DNA from: a virus | Strand: one strand, 5' to 3' | Length of the DNA: 25,282 nucleotides | IMG/VR virus record: IMGVR_UViG_3300036651_002161 | Coordinates: 1-25,282 of that record | Shown here: positions 1 through 5,720 of the stretch, one piece after another | Layout of the letters: each line of letters starts with the position of its first letter | Position numbering within the stretch: the stretch's first letter is position 1 | Made by a program: the position numbers and the translations under genes | The notes under the pieces: model-generated | Databases searched by the model: none | The model's input: the letters and a program-made list of their open reading frames with translations, nothing else | What the model was told of the DNA's origin: nothing

Positions 1-445
1 GAACTGCTCCCATGACTCGGTCGAACCGCTGGATCAGCGTCTCCGCTGCGTCCGGGCGGTAGAAATGGTCGGCGGGCATGTGCTCCTCAGGAGCCAGCGC
101 TGCCGTTGGGATGGGGAGAGCGTGGTGGACATGATCGATGGCCCTATTTACGGGCGGACCGAGCCGCCGCTGCTTCTCAGCCTTGAAGGCAAGCACGCGC
201 TGGGCCAGGGCCAGCCGGATTGGGTCGGCCGCTGCCTTCTCGTTGCGGTCCGGGGTCCACCCGTCTTTCCGCTCGTCCCACTCGATGCCCGCTGCGGCCA
301 GGCCGCGACGGCTAAAGTTGTGGTAGCCCCAGCCTGCCGCCTGCAGGCTCTGGGCGTACATGACTACGAACACCCCGGCCAGGAACGCCAGGCCGGTCAG
401 AGCGAAGATCCAGGCGAACGTCACTGCATTGAAGTTGGCGAGCAC
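1..445 (-). CDS. Single-pass membrane protein, 3' part cut by window edge
   Basis: A leftward frame stays open from a GTG at 445-443 to the window edge (148 codons, no stop seen). The start is supported by an AAGGA ribosome site about 5 bases upstream. Residues about 9-29 form one hydrophobic segment (FAWIFALTGLAFLAGVFVV). It is followed by a charged, probably cytoplasmic part with Arg/Lys/Glu-rich stretches and a His-rich patch near residue 115. I do not recognise the family. It lies alone behind its own promoter at 512-541, with a 60-base leader. Third codon positions are strongly G/C, as in neighbouring genes, so it is likely real. Function unknown. Confidence 0.7.
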   Translation of the reverse strand, partial: MLANFNAVTFAWIFALTGLAFLAGVFVVMYAQSLQAAGWGYHNFSRRGLAAAGIEWDERKDGWTPDRNEKAAADPIRLALAQRVLAFKAEKQRRLGPPVNRAIDHVHHALPIPTAALAPEEHMPADHFYRPDAAETLIQRFDRVMGAV

Positions 446-477
446 GTCGTTCCTTCCCTTGCGCTTCTCCTACGCAC

Positions 478-491
478 CTACCCGTGGGTAG
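478..491. repeat. Perfect 14-base palindrome in leader
   Basis: Six-base arms CTACCC/GGGTAG around a 2-base centre lie in the leader between the promoter at 512-541 and the membrane-protein start at 445. It could be a small hairpin or a protein-binding site. Nothing else in the window clearly shares it. Confidence 0.4.
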
Positions 492-511
492 GGTCTCGGA
501 GCGTGATGGAT

Positions 512-541
512 ACGCTACCAGCGTCTGTGACTGGGTGTCAA
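512..541 (-). promoter_or_regulatory. Promoter with operator, leftward (TTGACA-18-TAGCGT)
   Basis: On the minus strand the -35 is TTGACA (541-536) and the -10 is TAGCGT (517-512), spacer 18. The 15-base palindrome GTGAC-N5-GTCAA (527-541) covers the -35 box and the start of the spacer. The TGA stop of the upstream HTH gene (540-538) sits inside the -35 hexamer. It should drive the membrane protein starting at 445. Confidence 0.7.
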
Positions 542-762
542 CTACGGGGCTCGATGCGCCCGTTCTTTACGCCCCAGTCGATGTACCGCTGGACCTGCCG
601 GGCGGACATTTCCATCCGCCTCGCGATCTGGCGCACGCTCCACATCTTGTACCGCGTGTAGAAGCGCAGAGCCTCCTCCCGGCGCTCGATCATCCGCCTG
701 GTGTTGGCTTCCCGTCCCCGGGCGCATGCCGCTCTCCGCTGCGGCGTCATGTCCCTGGTCAC
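538..762 (-). CDS. Small helix-turn-helix DNA-binding protein
   Basis: 74 residues from a GTG that overlaps the stop of the upstream gene in a GTGA tetranucleotide. An internal ATG four codons later is an alternative start. The N-terminal third is basic (RR, RGRE). Residues about 40-66 read as a helix-turn-helix (YKMWSVRQIARRMEMSARQVQRYI), like homeodomain-like or MerR/resolvase-type HTH units. It is the last gene of a three-gene leftward operon (1417 to 538) with 4-base overlaps, suggesting translational coupling. Probable transcriptional regulator, target unknown. The stop codon lies within the -35 box of the next promoter. Confidence 0.75.
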   Translation of the reverse strand: MTRDMTPQRRAACARGREANTRRMIERREEALRFYTRYKMWSVRQIARRMEMSARQVQRYIDWGVKNGRIEPRS

Positions 763-932
763 AGGGCGTCCAGATTGAGCTTGAGGTCCGCGTCCTGCCC
801 GCTCTTGCCCCTGGCTGGCTTGCTGCCGGGCTTGGACTTTACAGCCTTGTTGACCGTCCGGGTCACCTTGGCCTTGCCACCCTTGGGGATGCGAGCCTTG
901 TTCCCGGTCTCGCTGTTGTCGCCGCTGCTCAT
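759..932 (-). CDS. Short Lys/Ser/Gly-rich basic protein
   Basis: 57 residues, starting at the ATG of an ATGA overlap with the upstream gene and ending in a GTGA overlap with the downstream HTH gene. The middle is rich in Lys, Gly, Ser and Pro (KGGKAKVTRTVNKAVKSK), giving a high positive charge. The C-terminus is acidic/hydrophobic (DADLKLNLDAL). No domain is recognised. The tight overlaps on both sides are the main support for its being a gene. It may bind nucleic acid, but this is only inferred from charge. Confidence 0.6.
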   Translation of the reverse strand: MSSGDNSETGNKARIPKGGKAKVTRTVNKAVKSKPGSKPARGKSGQDADLKLNLDAL

Positions 933-1417
933 GACGGCTCCGGCCATTCCTGGCCGTCGTGACCGTCCCCATAGCCGTGCTCGGCCAGGTCCCGCTGCTG
1001 GCCCGCGATGACCTCCTGCCGGAGGCTCTCGGTCATGGTCTGCGCGCCGAAGATGCTCTCGGCAGCCGGGGGACGGCTCACGTCCGGCTTGTGGCCCGTG
1101 GACAGGATCTCTAGATCCTCTACCCGGTAGCCGGCCTCGTATCCCGGTGCCCCGGCGAGCCACATAGCGAACCTGTCCACCGACATCCGGGTCGGGCGGC
1201 TCCGGGTGGAGTTGCCGGTCAGGTACCACGCTCCGTGAACGTAGATCGCAGCGTAGGTGTAGCCCGCCCCGTTGCGGGCGAACTTCTTGGTGAATCGCAC
1301 CACAGCGCCCGTGGTGACGTCCGCCAGCTTGCTGAACTCCTGCGTTGCCCGGTCGAACGCGGCCAGCTTCATCGCGGCTGCCTGCAGTTCGGCCTCTAGC
1401 TGTTCTCTGCCGTTCAT
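929..1417 (-). CDS. Hypothetical phage protein, first gene of small leftward operon
   Basis: 162 residues with a good AGGAGA ribosome site before the ATG. The N-terminal 35 residues look like an amphipathic helix (EQLEAELQAAAMKLAAFDRATQEF). The next part (residues about 36-95) is beta-rich with many aromatic residues (AVVRFTKKF, YTYAAIYVHGAWYLTG) and could be a small barrel. The C-terminal part is acidic (GYGDGHDGQEWPEPS). Its stop overlaps the next gene in ATGA. I do not recognise the family. Its leader contains the large hairpin at 1439-1500. Confidence 0.75.
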   Translation of the reverse strand: MNGREQLEAELQAAAMKLAAFDRATQEFSKLADVTTGAVVRFTKKFARNGAGYTYAAIYVHGAWYLTGNSTRSRPTRMSVDRFAMWLAGAPGYEAGYRVEDLEILSTGHKPDVSRPPAAESIFGAQTMTESLRQEVIAGQQRDLAEHGYGDGHDGQEWPEPS

Positions 1418-1438
1418 CTCGTCTCCTGTTCGTCGGGG

Positions 1439-1500
1439 GTGGGGCCGGGGGCTCCGCAGACGGCTCTAGGTCCGTCATTTCCCGCGTGCCCCGGCCCCAC
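1439..1500. other. Long nested hairpin in 5' leader
   Basis: Twelve-base perfect arms (GTGGGGCCGGGG at 1439-1450, complement at 1489-1500) enclose a 38-base loop that holds a second stem, GACGG/CCGTC (1459-1463 with 1472-1476). If the promoter at 1507-1535 is used, transcription would begin at about 1500, so the stem would form the extreme 5' end of the mRNA of the 1417 operon. It could also terminate transcription from the 1866 gene, but no U-tract follows. Confidence 0.55.
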
Positions 1501-1506
1501 ATACCC

Positions 1507-1535
1507 ATCCAACCAGTACCGTGACACGATGTCAA
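1507..1535 (-). promoter_or_regulatory. Promoter with operator, leftward (TTGACA-17-TTGGAT)
   Basis: Minus-strand TTGACA (1535-1530) with a weak -10 TTGGAT (1512-1507), spacer 17. The palindrome GTGAC-N5-GTCAA (1521-1535) overlaps the -35 as at 527-541. It lies directly after the stop of the Cys-rich gene and would drive the 1417 operon. Confidence 0.5.
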
Positions 1536-1536
1536 C

Positions 1537-1866
1537 CTACCGCTTGGCGTCCTCAGCGCAGGTCTGGTTCTTGTGGTTCCCCACGGCTCCGCACCCCGGG
1601 CACAGGTGCCGGTCCCAATTGCAATCCTCGCAGCACCACAGGCAGCCGTCGTCCACCGCGTGGTCGCAGTTCGGGGTCCTCCGGTCGCGGATCATCCGCG
1701 CTATCTTGGGCGCAGGTCCGGCCACCTTGAGGAACGCCGTGAACGCGGCTATGTGCTCCTCGTCGGTCTCTGGGTTCTTGACGTCCGCCATCCCGGCCAC
1801 GATCACCGGGTTGACCTTGTACCCGGGCGGAACGCCTATCCACTTTTCTACTTCCTGCTCAGTCAT
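1537..1866 (-). CDS. Cys/His-rich zinc-binding protein
   Basis: 109 residues. Residues 1-65 form an ordinary alpha/beta-looking part with a predicted helical stretch (DEEHIAAFTAFLKVAGPAPKI). The C-terminal 45 residues hold about eight Cys and several His (CDH, CLWCCEDC, HLCPGCG, NHKNQTC), spaced as in treble-clef or zinc-ribbon modules that bind two zinc ions. A GGGAG-like ribosome site precedes the ATG. It stands between the hairpin at 1884-1940 and the promoter at 1507-1535. Probably nucleic-acid or protein binding; exact family not recognised. Confidence 0.75.
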   Translation of the reverse strand: MTEQEVEKWIGVPPGYKVNPVIVAGMADVKNPETDEEHIAAFTAFLKVAGPAPKIARMIRDRRTPNCDHAVDDGCLWCCEDCNWDRHLCPGCGAVGNHKNQTCAEDAKR

Positions 1867-1883
1867 TGCTACTCCCTAACATA

Positions 1884-1940
1884 GGTCGGCCCTGGCCCCC
1901 CCGGAGGACACGACTCGCAACAGGGGGACCAGGGCCGACC
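1884..1940. terminator. Strong hairpin, probable terminator of 2485 gene
   Basis: Twelve-base perfect arms GGTCGGCCCTGG (1884-1895) and complement (1929-1940), extended inward by CCCCC/GGGGG (1896-1900, 1923-1927) with one bulged base. It begins 12 bases after the stop of the leftward gene 1952-2485. No long U-tract, as is usual in actinobacterial terminators. Confidence 0.65.
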
Positions 1941-1951
1941 GGCTCGGTGGG

Positions 1952-2485
1952 TCAGGACTCCACGTCGTGGTCGCAGTTCTTGCCCTGGTGGCGGTGCCGG
2001 GCGCGGAGGTTCTCCTCGGCATCCCGCACGATGACGGCCTTGTACGTCTTGTCGCCATGGGCGACGGTGACGGCCTGGCCGACCGCGCTCATGCCGGCCG
2101 CCGGCTTCGAGGACGCGGGCCGGGCTTCCTTCGTGGCGGCCTTGGGTGCGCCCGGCTCCTTCGGCTTGTTCTTCTCGATCCGCAGCTCGGCGGAGTGCTC
2201 CATCTTGCCGACGAGCAGGTCACCGCCGCCCGCGTCCCGGATGATCTTCGCGGCCTCGGCCTTGGTGATGTCGCCGTTCGCCACGTCGGTCGCCAGGCGG
2301 GAGGCCATGCGCGCGTCGTGTCCACGGGCAAAGGCCCGGGTGGTGATGCCGTCACACTTCTTGCCGGTCCCGGCGAGGCACTCGCACGGGTGGTACTTGG
2401 GAGGCTTCGCAGCCTTGGGCTCGTCGGTCTTGGCCTTTGCGGCCTTGGGCTTGGGGGCGGTGGTGGTGCCGCTGTTCGTAACCAT
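1952..2485 (-). CDS. Lys/Ala-rich protein with Cys motif and GHDAR motif
   Basis: 177 residues. Residues 1-30 are a flexible Ala/Lys/Pro tail (TTTAPKPKAAKAKTDEPKAAK). Residues 31-65 hold HPCECLAGTGKKCDG then FARGHDARM, a short Cys-containing motif followed by a GHDAR element, which I have seen in actinobacterial and actinophage small DNA-associated proteins but cannot assign. A second Ala/Lys/Pro linker (residues about 105-130) joins a small C-terminal domain ending CDHDVES. No ribosome site precedes the ATG. The -10 box lies only 7 bases upstream, so the mRNA is probably leaderless. Confidence 0.75.
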   Translation of the reverse strand: MVTNSGTTTAPKPKAAKAKTDEPKAAKPPKYHPCECLAGTGKKCDGITTRAFARGHDARMASRLATDVANGDITKAEAAKIIRDAGGGDLLVGKMEHSAELRIEKNKPKEPGAPKAATKEARPASSKPAAGMSAVGQAVTVAHGDKTYKAVIVRDAEENLRARHRHQGKNCDHDVES

Positions 2486-2492
2486 GAGGCAC

Positions 2493-2522
2493 AGCCTACC
2501 ATGCTCGGTGCCAATGGGTCAA
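2493..2522 (-). promoter_or_regulatory. Leaderless promoter, leftward (TTGACC-18-TAGGCT)
   Basis: Minus strand: TTGACC (2522-2517), spacer 18, TAGGCT (2498-2493), then 7 bases to the ATG at 2485. The TGA stop of the XRE gene (2521-2519) lies inside the -35 box. A weak operator, TTGAC-N5-GGCAC (2508-2522), fits the family palindrome on one half only. Confidence 0.7.
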
Positions 2523-2779
2523 GCCTGCTCGGAAACGGCGTCCCTGATGGTGTGCTCGCGAAGGTACTGGGCAAACGCGGTGGTCCGCCCGTCGTCGCGC
2601 TGGTGGTCGATCTCAAGCTGCTCTAGCGCCTCGCCGCGATCGAGCCCGAACACGGTGCAGATCCGTCCCAGCAGGCGGGTAGACGGGGCACGCTCCCCGG
2701 ACAGCAAGCGCGACACAGTGGTGTAGTCGCAATCGACTCGCTCCCCGAACTCTTTGTACGTGGTAGCGGGGGTGGCCAT
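2519..2779 (-). CDS. XRE-family HTH regulator, candidate master repressor
   Basis: 86 residues. Residues about 7-50 form an XRE/Cro-type helix-turn-helix: TYKEFGERVDCDYTTVSRLLSG (helices 2-3) followed by ERAPSTRLLGRICTVFGLDRGEAL. The C-terminal 35 residues are helical and charged and may dimerise. The ribosome site is weak (GAGA). Its promoter at 2820-2849 shares one palindromic operator with the divergent Cas4-like gene, the classic arrangement of an autoregulated repressor. It is the only obvious sequence-specific dimer-type regulator in the window, so it is the best guess for the protein that binds the repeated palindromes; this is inferred, not shown. Confidence 0.8.
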   Translation of the reverse strand: MATPATTYKEFGERVDCDYTTVSRLLSGERAPSTRLLGRICTVFGLDRGEALEQLEIDHQRDDGRTTAFAQYLREHTIRDAVSEQA

Positions 2780-2819
2780 CGGGGTCTCATTTCTAAGTAG
2801 TTGGCGGTGCTCCTGCCCC

Positions 2820-2849
2820 AGAGTACCATCCTCGTTGACCCCCTGGCAA
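2820..2849 (-). promoter_or_regulatory. Divergent promoter, leftward arm (TTGCCA-18-TACTCT)
   Basis: Minus-strand -35 TTGCCA (2849-2844), spacer 18, -10 TACTCT (2825-2820). It drives the XRE gene with a leader of about 35 bases. Its -35 is one half-site of the operator at 2835-2849; the other half-site is the -35 of the opposite promoter. Confidence 0.7.
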
Positions 2850-2863
2850 TCGCCTGGTACGCT
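2835..2863 (+). promoter_or_regulatory. Divergent leaderless promoter, rightward arm (TTGACC-17-TACGCT), with shared operator
   Basis: TTGACC (2835-2840), spacer 17, TACGCT (2858-2863), then 6 bases to the ATG at 2870. The operator TTGAC-CCCCT-GGCAA (2835-2849) spans the -35 boxes of both divergent promoters, so a single bound dimer should close both. Confidence 0.75.
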
Positions 2864-2869
2864 GTCCGT

Positions 2870-3772
2870 ATGCCCACCCGAGTCGTTTCTTATTCAGAAC
2901 TCACTACCGCCCGGCAGTGCCCTCTGAAGCATGAACTGAGCTACATTCAGCGCTGGTCCCGCCCCCAGCCCCCCAACTCTGCTTTGTACAAGGGCTCCTA
3001 CTGGCATCGCGCGCTTGAAGCGCACTACCTGGTCATCCGCCGCGCGCAACGCAAGAAAGAAAAGGCCACCGTCGAGCAGTGCAAGGCTGCCGTAGAGCAG
3101 GCGCTTGAGCGGGCCGACCCCGAGATCCGCGAGCTGATCTGGTGGATGTACACCGGGCACCTCGACAAATGGGGCCTGGACGACGGCTGGCAGATCCTCG
3201 CGGTGGAGCACCCGGCCGAGGTTAACTTGCCGACTCCCAAGGGCGGCCGGTCGCAGTTCATCCTCAAGATGAAGATCGACCTTATCATCCGGGACCTCAC
3301 CACCCGCACCAGGAACATCATCGTTGTTGACCACAAGAGCGGCAAGGATCTGCCCCACGGCAAGCTGCTTGAGCTGGACGACCAGTTCGGGCTGTACACC
3401 TGGGGGCTCCGCCAGCTCGGCCACAAGGTGTTCGGCCAGGTCTACAACGCGGCCCGCACCCTGCGAACCAAGGCCGACGAGAAGGAACCCGGCACCCAGC
3501 CCCTAGACGAGCGGTTTTCTCGTATCCCGATGTACCGCACCGACAAGGAGCTTGATCAGGTGGCCGTCGAAGCCTACGCCACCGCCCGGATGCGCTACCA
3601 GCAGCAATCCGAGTTCCAGCGCCAGGGCTTGCTTTCGCCCCGGCACACCGACCCCCAGACCTGCGCTTGGAAGTGCGATTACGTCGAGCCCTGCATGGCC
3701 GCCCGCAAGGGAATGGACATGCGGCGCTTCCTTCGCGACGCAGGCTTTACCGTGGACCACACCCGTCACTGA
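2870..3772 (+). CDS. Cas4/RecB-like 4Fe-4S nuclease (PD-(D/E)XK)
   Basis: 300 residues. Family features in order: Cys17 (ARQCP), a GSYWH box with His46, Asp137 (MKIDLII), Asp154-x-Lys156 (VVDHKSGK), Gln172-xxx-Tyr176 (QFGLY), and a C-terminal cluster Cys265/Cys269/Cys275. These are the PD-(D/E)XK core and the four iron-sulphur cysteines of Cas4 and AddB-type nucleases. Such phage enzymes process DNA ends in recombination or replication. I chose the ATG at 2870 over the upstream TTG at 2801 because the promoter -10 ends 6 bases before it and there is no ribosome site, implying a leaderless mRNA. No CRISPR locus is near. Confidence 0.88.
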   Translation: MPTRVVSYSELTTARQCPLKHELSYIQRWSRPQPPNSALYKGSYWHRALEAHYLVIRRAQRKKEKATVEQCKAAVEQALERADPEIRELIWWMYTGHLDKWGLDDGWQILAVEHPAEVNLPTPKGGRSQFILKMKIDLIIRDLTTRTRNIIVVDHKSGKDLPHGKLLELDDQFGLYTWGLRQLGHKVFGQVYNAARTLRTKADEKEPGTQPLDERFSRIPMYRTDKELDQVAVEAYATARMRYQQQSEFQRQGLLSPRHTDPQTCAWKCDYVEPCMAARKGMDMRRFLRDAGFTVDHTRH

Positions 3773-3785
3773 AAGGACCAGCACT

Positions 3786-4013
3786 ATGAACGCAGGCAAC
3801 ATTGCCGCCCTGATCACCGCCTCGACCGCCTTTATCGGGGCAGTCGGGGGCCTGGTGGCGCTGTTCGTGCACAAGAGCGGACCGTCGCACAAGGTACCGA
3901 TTGTACCCACTGCACCGGGCAACCCCCCGGTACCGACTGTACCAACAGCACCTACGGCCATGCCGTCATCCCCCGGCCTGGGTGCCCTGCCGACCAGTGG
4001 CAGCACCCCGTGA
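3786..4013 (+). CDS. Small membrane protein with Pro-rich repeat tail
   Basis: 75 residues with an AAAGGA ribosome site. Residues about 4-28 are a transmembrane segment (NIAALITASTAFIGAVGGLV). The tail holds two 12-residue repeats, VPIVPTAPGNPP and VPTVPTAPTAMP, encoded by a 36-base tandem repeat whose best-conserved part is GGTACCGAYTGTACC (Y = C or T) at 3893-3907 and 3929-3943. It could be a holin-like or anchor protein, but it sits in a replication operon, not beside an endolysin. Function unknown. Confidence 0.7.
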   Translation: MNAGNIAALITASTAFIGAVGGLVALFVHKSGPSHKVPIVPTAPGNPPVPTVPTAPTAMPSSPGLGALPTSGSTP

Positions 4014-4174
4014 GCAACCCCCCGCGTAGGCGCACGCGCACGGGGAGACGTGGCCTCCGCCCGCTCACCCTGCCCGAGAAGTCGCGACGGCTGATGCTCC
4101 GCAGCCTGCGAGAGTATCGCCGGAACAGGCGCAACCGACTGCAGAGCCTGGGCGTGATCAGCAAGCAGGGTTGA
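4010..4174 (+). CDS. Very basic 54-residue protein
   Basis: Starts at the GTG of a GTGA overlap with the membrane-protein stop. About a third of the residues are Arg (RRRTRTGRRGLRP, REYRRNRRNR), so it should bind nucleic acid or be a small modulator. No domain is recognised. Its TGA stop (4172-4174) lies within the -35 TTGACA of the next promoter. Confidence 0.6.
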   Translation: MSNPPRRRTRTGRRGLRPLTLPEKSRRLMLRSLREYRRNRRNRLQSLGVISKQG

Positions 4175-4199
4175 CACCCAGTCACGTCCGTGATGTACT
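4171..4199 (+). promoter_or_regulatory. Promoter with operator (TTGACA-17-TGTACT)
   Basis: TTGACA (4171-4176), spacer 17, TGTACT (4194-4199). Operator TTGAC-ACCCA-GTCAC (4171-4185) overlaps the -35. It drives the gene at 4238 and probably the Sak4-like ATPase. Confidence 0.6.
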
Positions 4200-4237
4200 G
4201 GCAGTGAGGCCCCAGCCACCCACTGTCAGGAGCCACG

Positions 4238-4636
4238 ATGGGCTATCCGGAAATCGTCACAATCGAAGGCCGGCTTTACGCTCGGATCCGAGTCGGCACG
4301 GAGACCTACGAAACGAGCAGCCCCGACACCCTGATGGCCCTGGCCTGGGAGTTTAAGGAGGCATGCGGCCTTCTGCTCGCGGCCAGGGCCTCAGCCATGC
4401 AAGTAGCCGCCCATCGAATCAACGAGGAGAGCAATGCCCCCAAAGACCCTGGCGGACGACCCGTCACAGGAGTTCCTGGCAGTGCTGTGGTACGGTCCCC
4501 CGGGGACGGGCAAGACGACGGACCTGGCCTACATGGCGCACCTGGGGAACGTCGCCTACATTCGTGCGGACCGCAGCGTACGCCGTCGCCCGCTAACCCA
4601 GCTAGGCGTCCCGGTTGGGAACATCGAGCCGATTGA
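4238..4636 (+). CDS. Small hypothetical protein with long 3' overlap
   Basis: 132 residues if read to its stop. An AGGAG ribosome site precedes the ATG. The first 65 residues look like a genuine folded protein (beta start GYPEIVTIEGRLYARIRVG, then a helix MALAWEFKEACGLLLAARASAM). From about residue 66 the frame runs inside the Sak4-like gene starting at 4434, and the sequence becomes Pro/Gly/Arg-rich and unstructured. The overlap is 203 bases. The protein may be functional only through its first half. Confidence 0.6.
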   Translation: MGYPEIVTIEGRLYARIRVGTETYETSSPDTLMALAWEFKEACGLLLAARASAMQVAAHRINEESNAPKDPGGRPVTGVPGSAVVRSPGDGQDDGPGLHGAPGERRLHSCGPQRTPSPANPARRPGWEHRAD

Positions 4637-5309
4637 CGAGCTGGACACCGAGGCTCTGGTGAAGATGATCCCCAAGTTCCGGCAGCGCCTTGAGGAGGAC
4701 CCGGAGTCCCTCGCGGGGGTGGCCGTGGACACCATCACCGAGCTACTCGCCCGGCGCATGGAGGCGATCGTCGATCTCGAGTGGAAAAAGTACGTCGCCA
4801 AGTGCCGTCGCGACCGGATGGAGCCGGAGGCCGACAAGCGCTACTTCGTCAGCCGCGACTACTGGCAGCCGATCACCCAGGAAATGCGCCGGTTCGTCCG
4901 CCAGATGAAGGACCTGCAGTGCCACCTGGCTATCTCCGCTCAGCCGAGGAAGGACACCGATGAAGATGACGGCACGGTCCAGATCGGTCCCTCGGTCAAC
5001 CCGGCGTTCCAGGGCGATCTCCAGGCTTACATGGACTTCGTCATCCGCACCGCCTCGGACGGGTTCTGGCCCGGCACCGACGAGTCCATCTTTGTCGGCT
5101 ACCCCCGCCATATGGGCAAGTATGCTGGCAAGGACCGTGAGCACGTCCTGCCCTCCCGCCTGGTCGAGCCCACCTTCGATCGCGTCCTGGCCTACGCGCG
5201 GGGCGAGCTGACCAAGGACAATGACGCCCGCCAGGAGGAGTACCGCCAGGTGGTCGCGCGCCGCAAGAAAGCCAAGCCCCAGGATGACCTCGATGACCTT
5301 GACGATTAG
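4434..5309 (+). CDS. Sak4-like RecA-fold ATPase (single-strand annealing/recombination)
   Basis: 291 residues with a GAGGAG ribosome site. Walker A at residues 21-29 (GPPGTGKTT) and a Walker B-like strand at about 96-101 (VAVDTI, Asp99). The central part (MRRFVRQMKDLQCHLAISAQPRKD) fits the AAA_24/Sak4 family, whose members pair with an ssDNA-binding protein to promote annealing or strand exchange. The C-terminus is acidic (QDDLDDLDD). The DUF669-like ssDNA-binding protein three genes downstream is its likely partner. Nearby Cas4-like nuclease, UvrD and RuvC genes complete a recombination set. Confidence 0.85.
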   Translation: MPPKTLADDPSQEFLAVLWYGPPGTGKTTDLAYMAHLGNVAYIRADRSVRRRPLTQLGVPVGNIEPIDELDTEALVKMIPKFRQRLEEDPESLAGVAVDTITELLARRMEAIVDLEWKKYVAKCRRDRMEPEADKRYFVSRDYWQPITQEMRRFVRQMKDLQCHLAISAQPRKDTDEDDGTVQIGPSVNPAFQGDLQAYMDFVIRTASDGFWPGTDESIFVGYPRHMGKYAGKDREHVLPSRLVEPTFDRVLAYARGELTKDNDARQEEYRQVVARRKKAKPQDDLDDLDD

Positions 5310-5487
5310 GCCCGAGACGCCTTGCCGCCGATGCCATAACGGCTGCCCCGCGTCAGGGCACGCTAAGCACCGCAGGGGCAAGGTTATGTCCCTCGCGGAG
5401 TGCGCATCCTGCCGCTGCCCGATGTTCCAGCACTGGCGCTCGCCGTGGCAGTTCCTGCGCCACCACTTGCGGAGGTTGCGCCCATGA
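5293..5487 (+). CDS. Small Cys-rich zinc-finger-like protein
   Basis: 64 residues with AGGA 8 bases before the ATG; an ATG three codons earlier is possible. Two Cys pairs, CRRCHNGC (residues about 11-18) and CASCRC (about 38-43), plus several His, suggest a zinc-bound knuckle. The C-terminus is basic. It overlaps the Sak4 stop by 17 bases and the next start by 4 (ATGA), so it is translationally coupled. Family not recognised. Confidence 0.6.
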   Translation: MTLTIRPETPCRRCHNGCPASGHAKHRRGKVMSLAECASCRCPMFQHWRSPWQFLRHHLRRLRP

Positions 5488-5663
5488 TCCCCTGGTGGTG
5501 GGTCCCCATCATCGTCCTGCTGGACAACAGCTTTGTCGGCCGGTTCATCCGCCGACTGGGTGCCCGGTCAGGCGAGGCAACCGGCGATGCCATAGCGCGC
5601 GTTGCGATGCGCCGCCGTCGTCGGAGAGAGGAGCGTGGTGGGAAGGCAGTAGTTGACAGGTAG
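5484..5663 (+). CDS. Small membrane protein with basic tail
   Basis: 59 residues. It starts in an ATGA overlap. Residues 2-15 (IPWWWVPIIVLLDN) form a short hydrophobic segment and the tail contains six consecutive Arg codons. It may be a membrane-anchored or peripheral protein. Its last codons are shared with the operator and -35 box at 5653-5667. Function unknown. Confidence 0.55.
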   Translation: MIPWWWVPIIVLLDNSFVGRFIRRLGARSGEATGDAIARVAMRRRRRREERGGKAVVDR

Positions 5664-5682
5664 TCAACGGGGCTGGTAGTGT
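5653..5682 (+). promoter_or_regulatory. Promoter with perfect operator (TTGACA-18-TAGTGT)
   Basis: TTGACA (5653-5658), spacer 18, TAGTGT (5677-5682). The operator GTTGACAGGTAGTCAAC (5652-5668) is a perfect 6+5+6 palindrome, the best copy of the family. It drives the ssDNA-binding protein gene with a leader of about 30 bases. Confidence 0.75.
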
Positions 5683-5720
5683 CAGTCCCCCCGCACCATA
5701 CGTAGACGAAAGGCTAGGAA

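Noticed and set aside
2870-3772. CRISPR-associated Cas4
   Set aside because: No repeats, Cas1 or Cas2 are in the window. Stand-alone Cas4-like nucleases are common in phage recombination sets.
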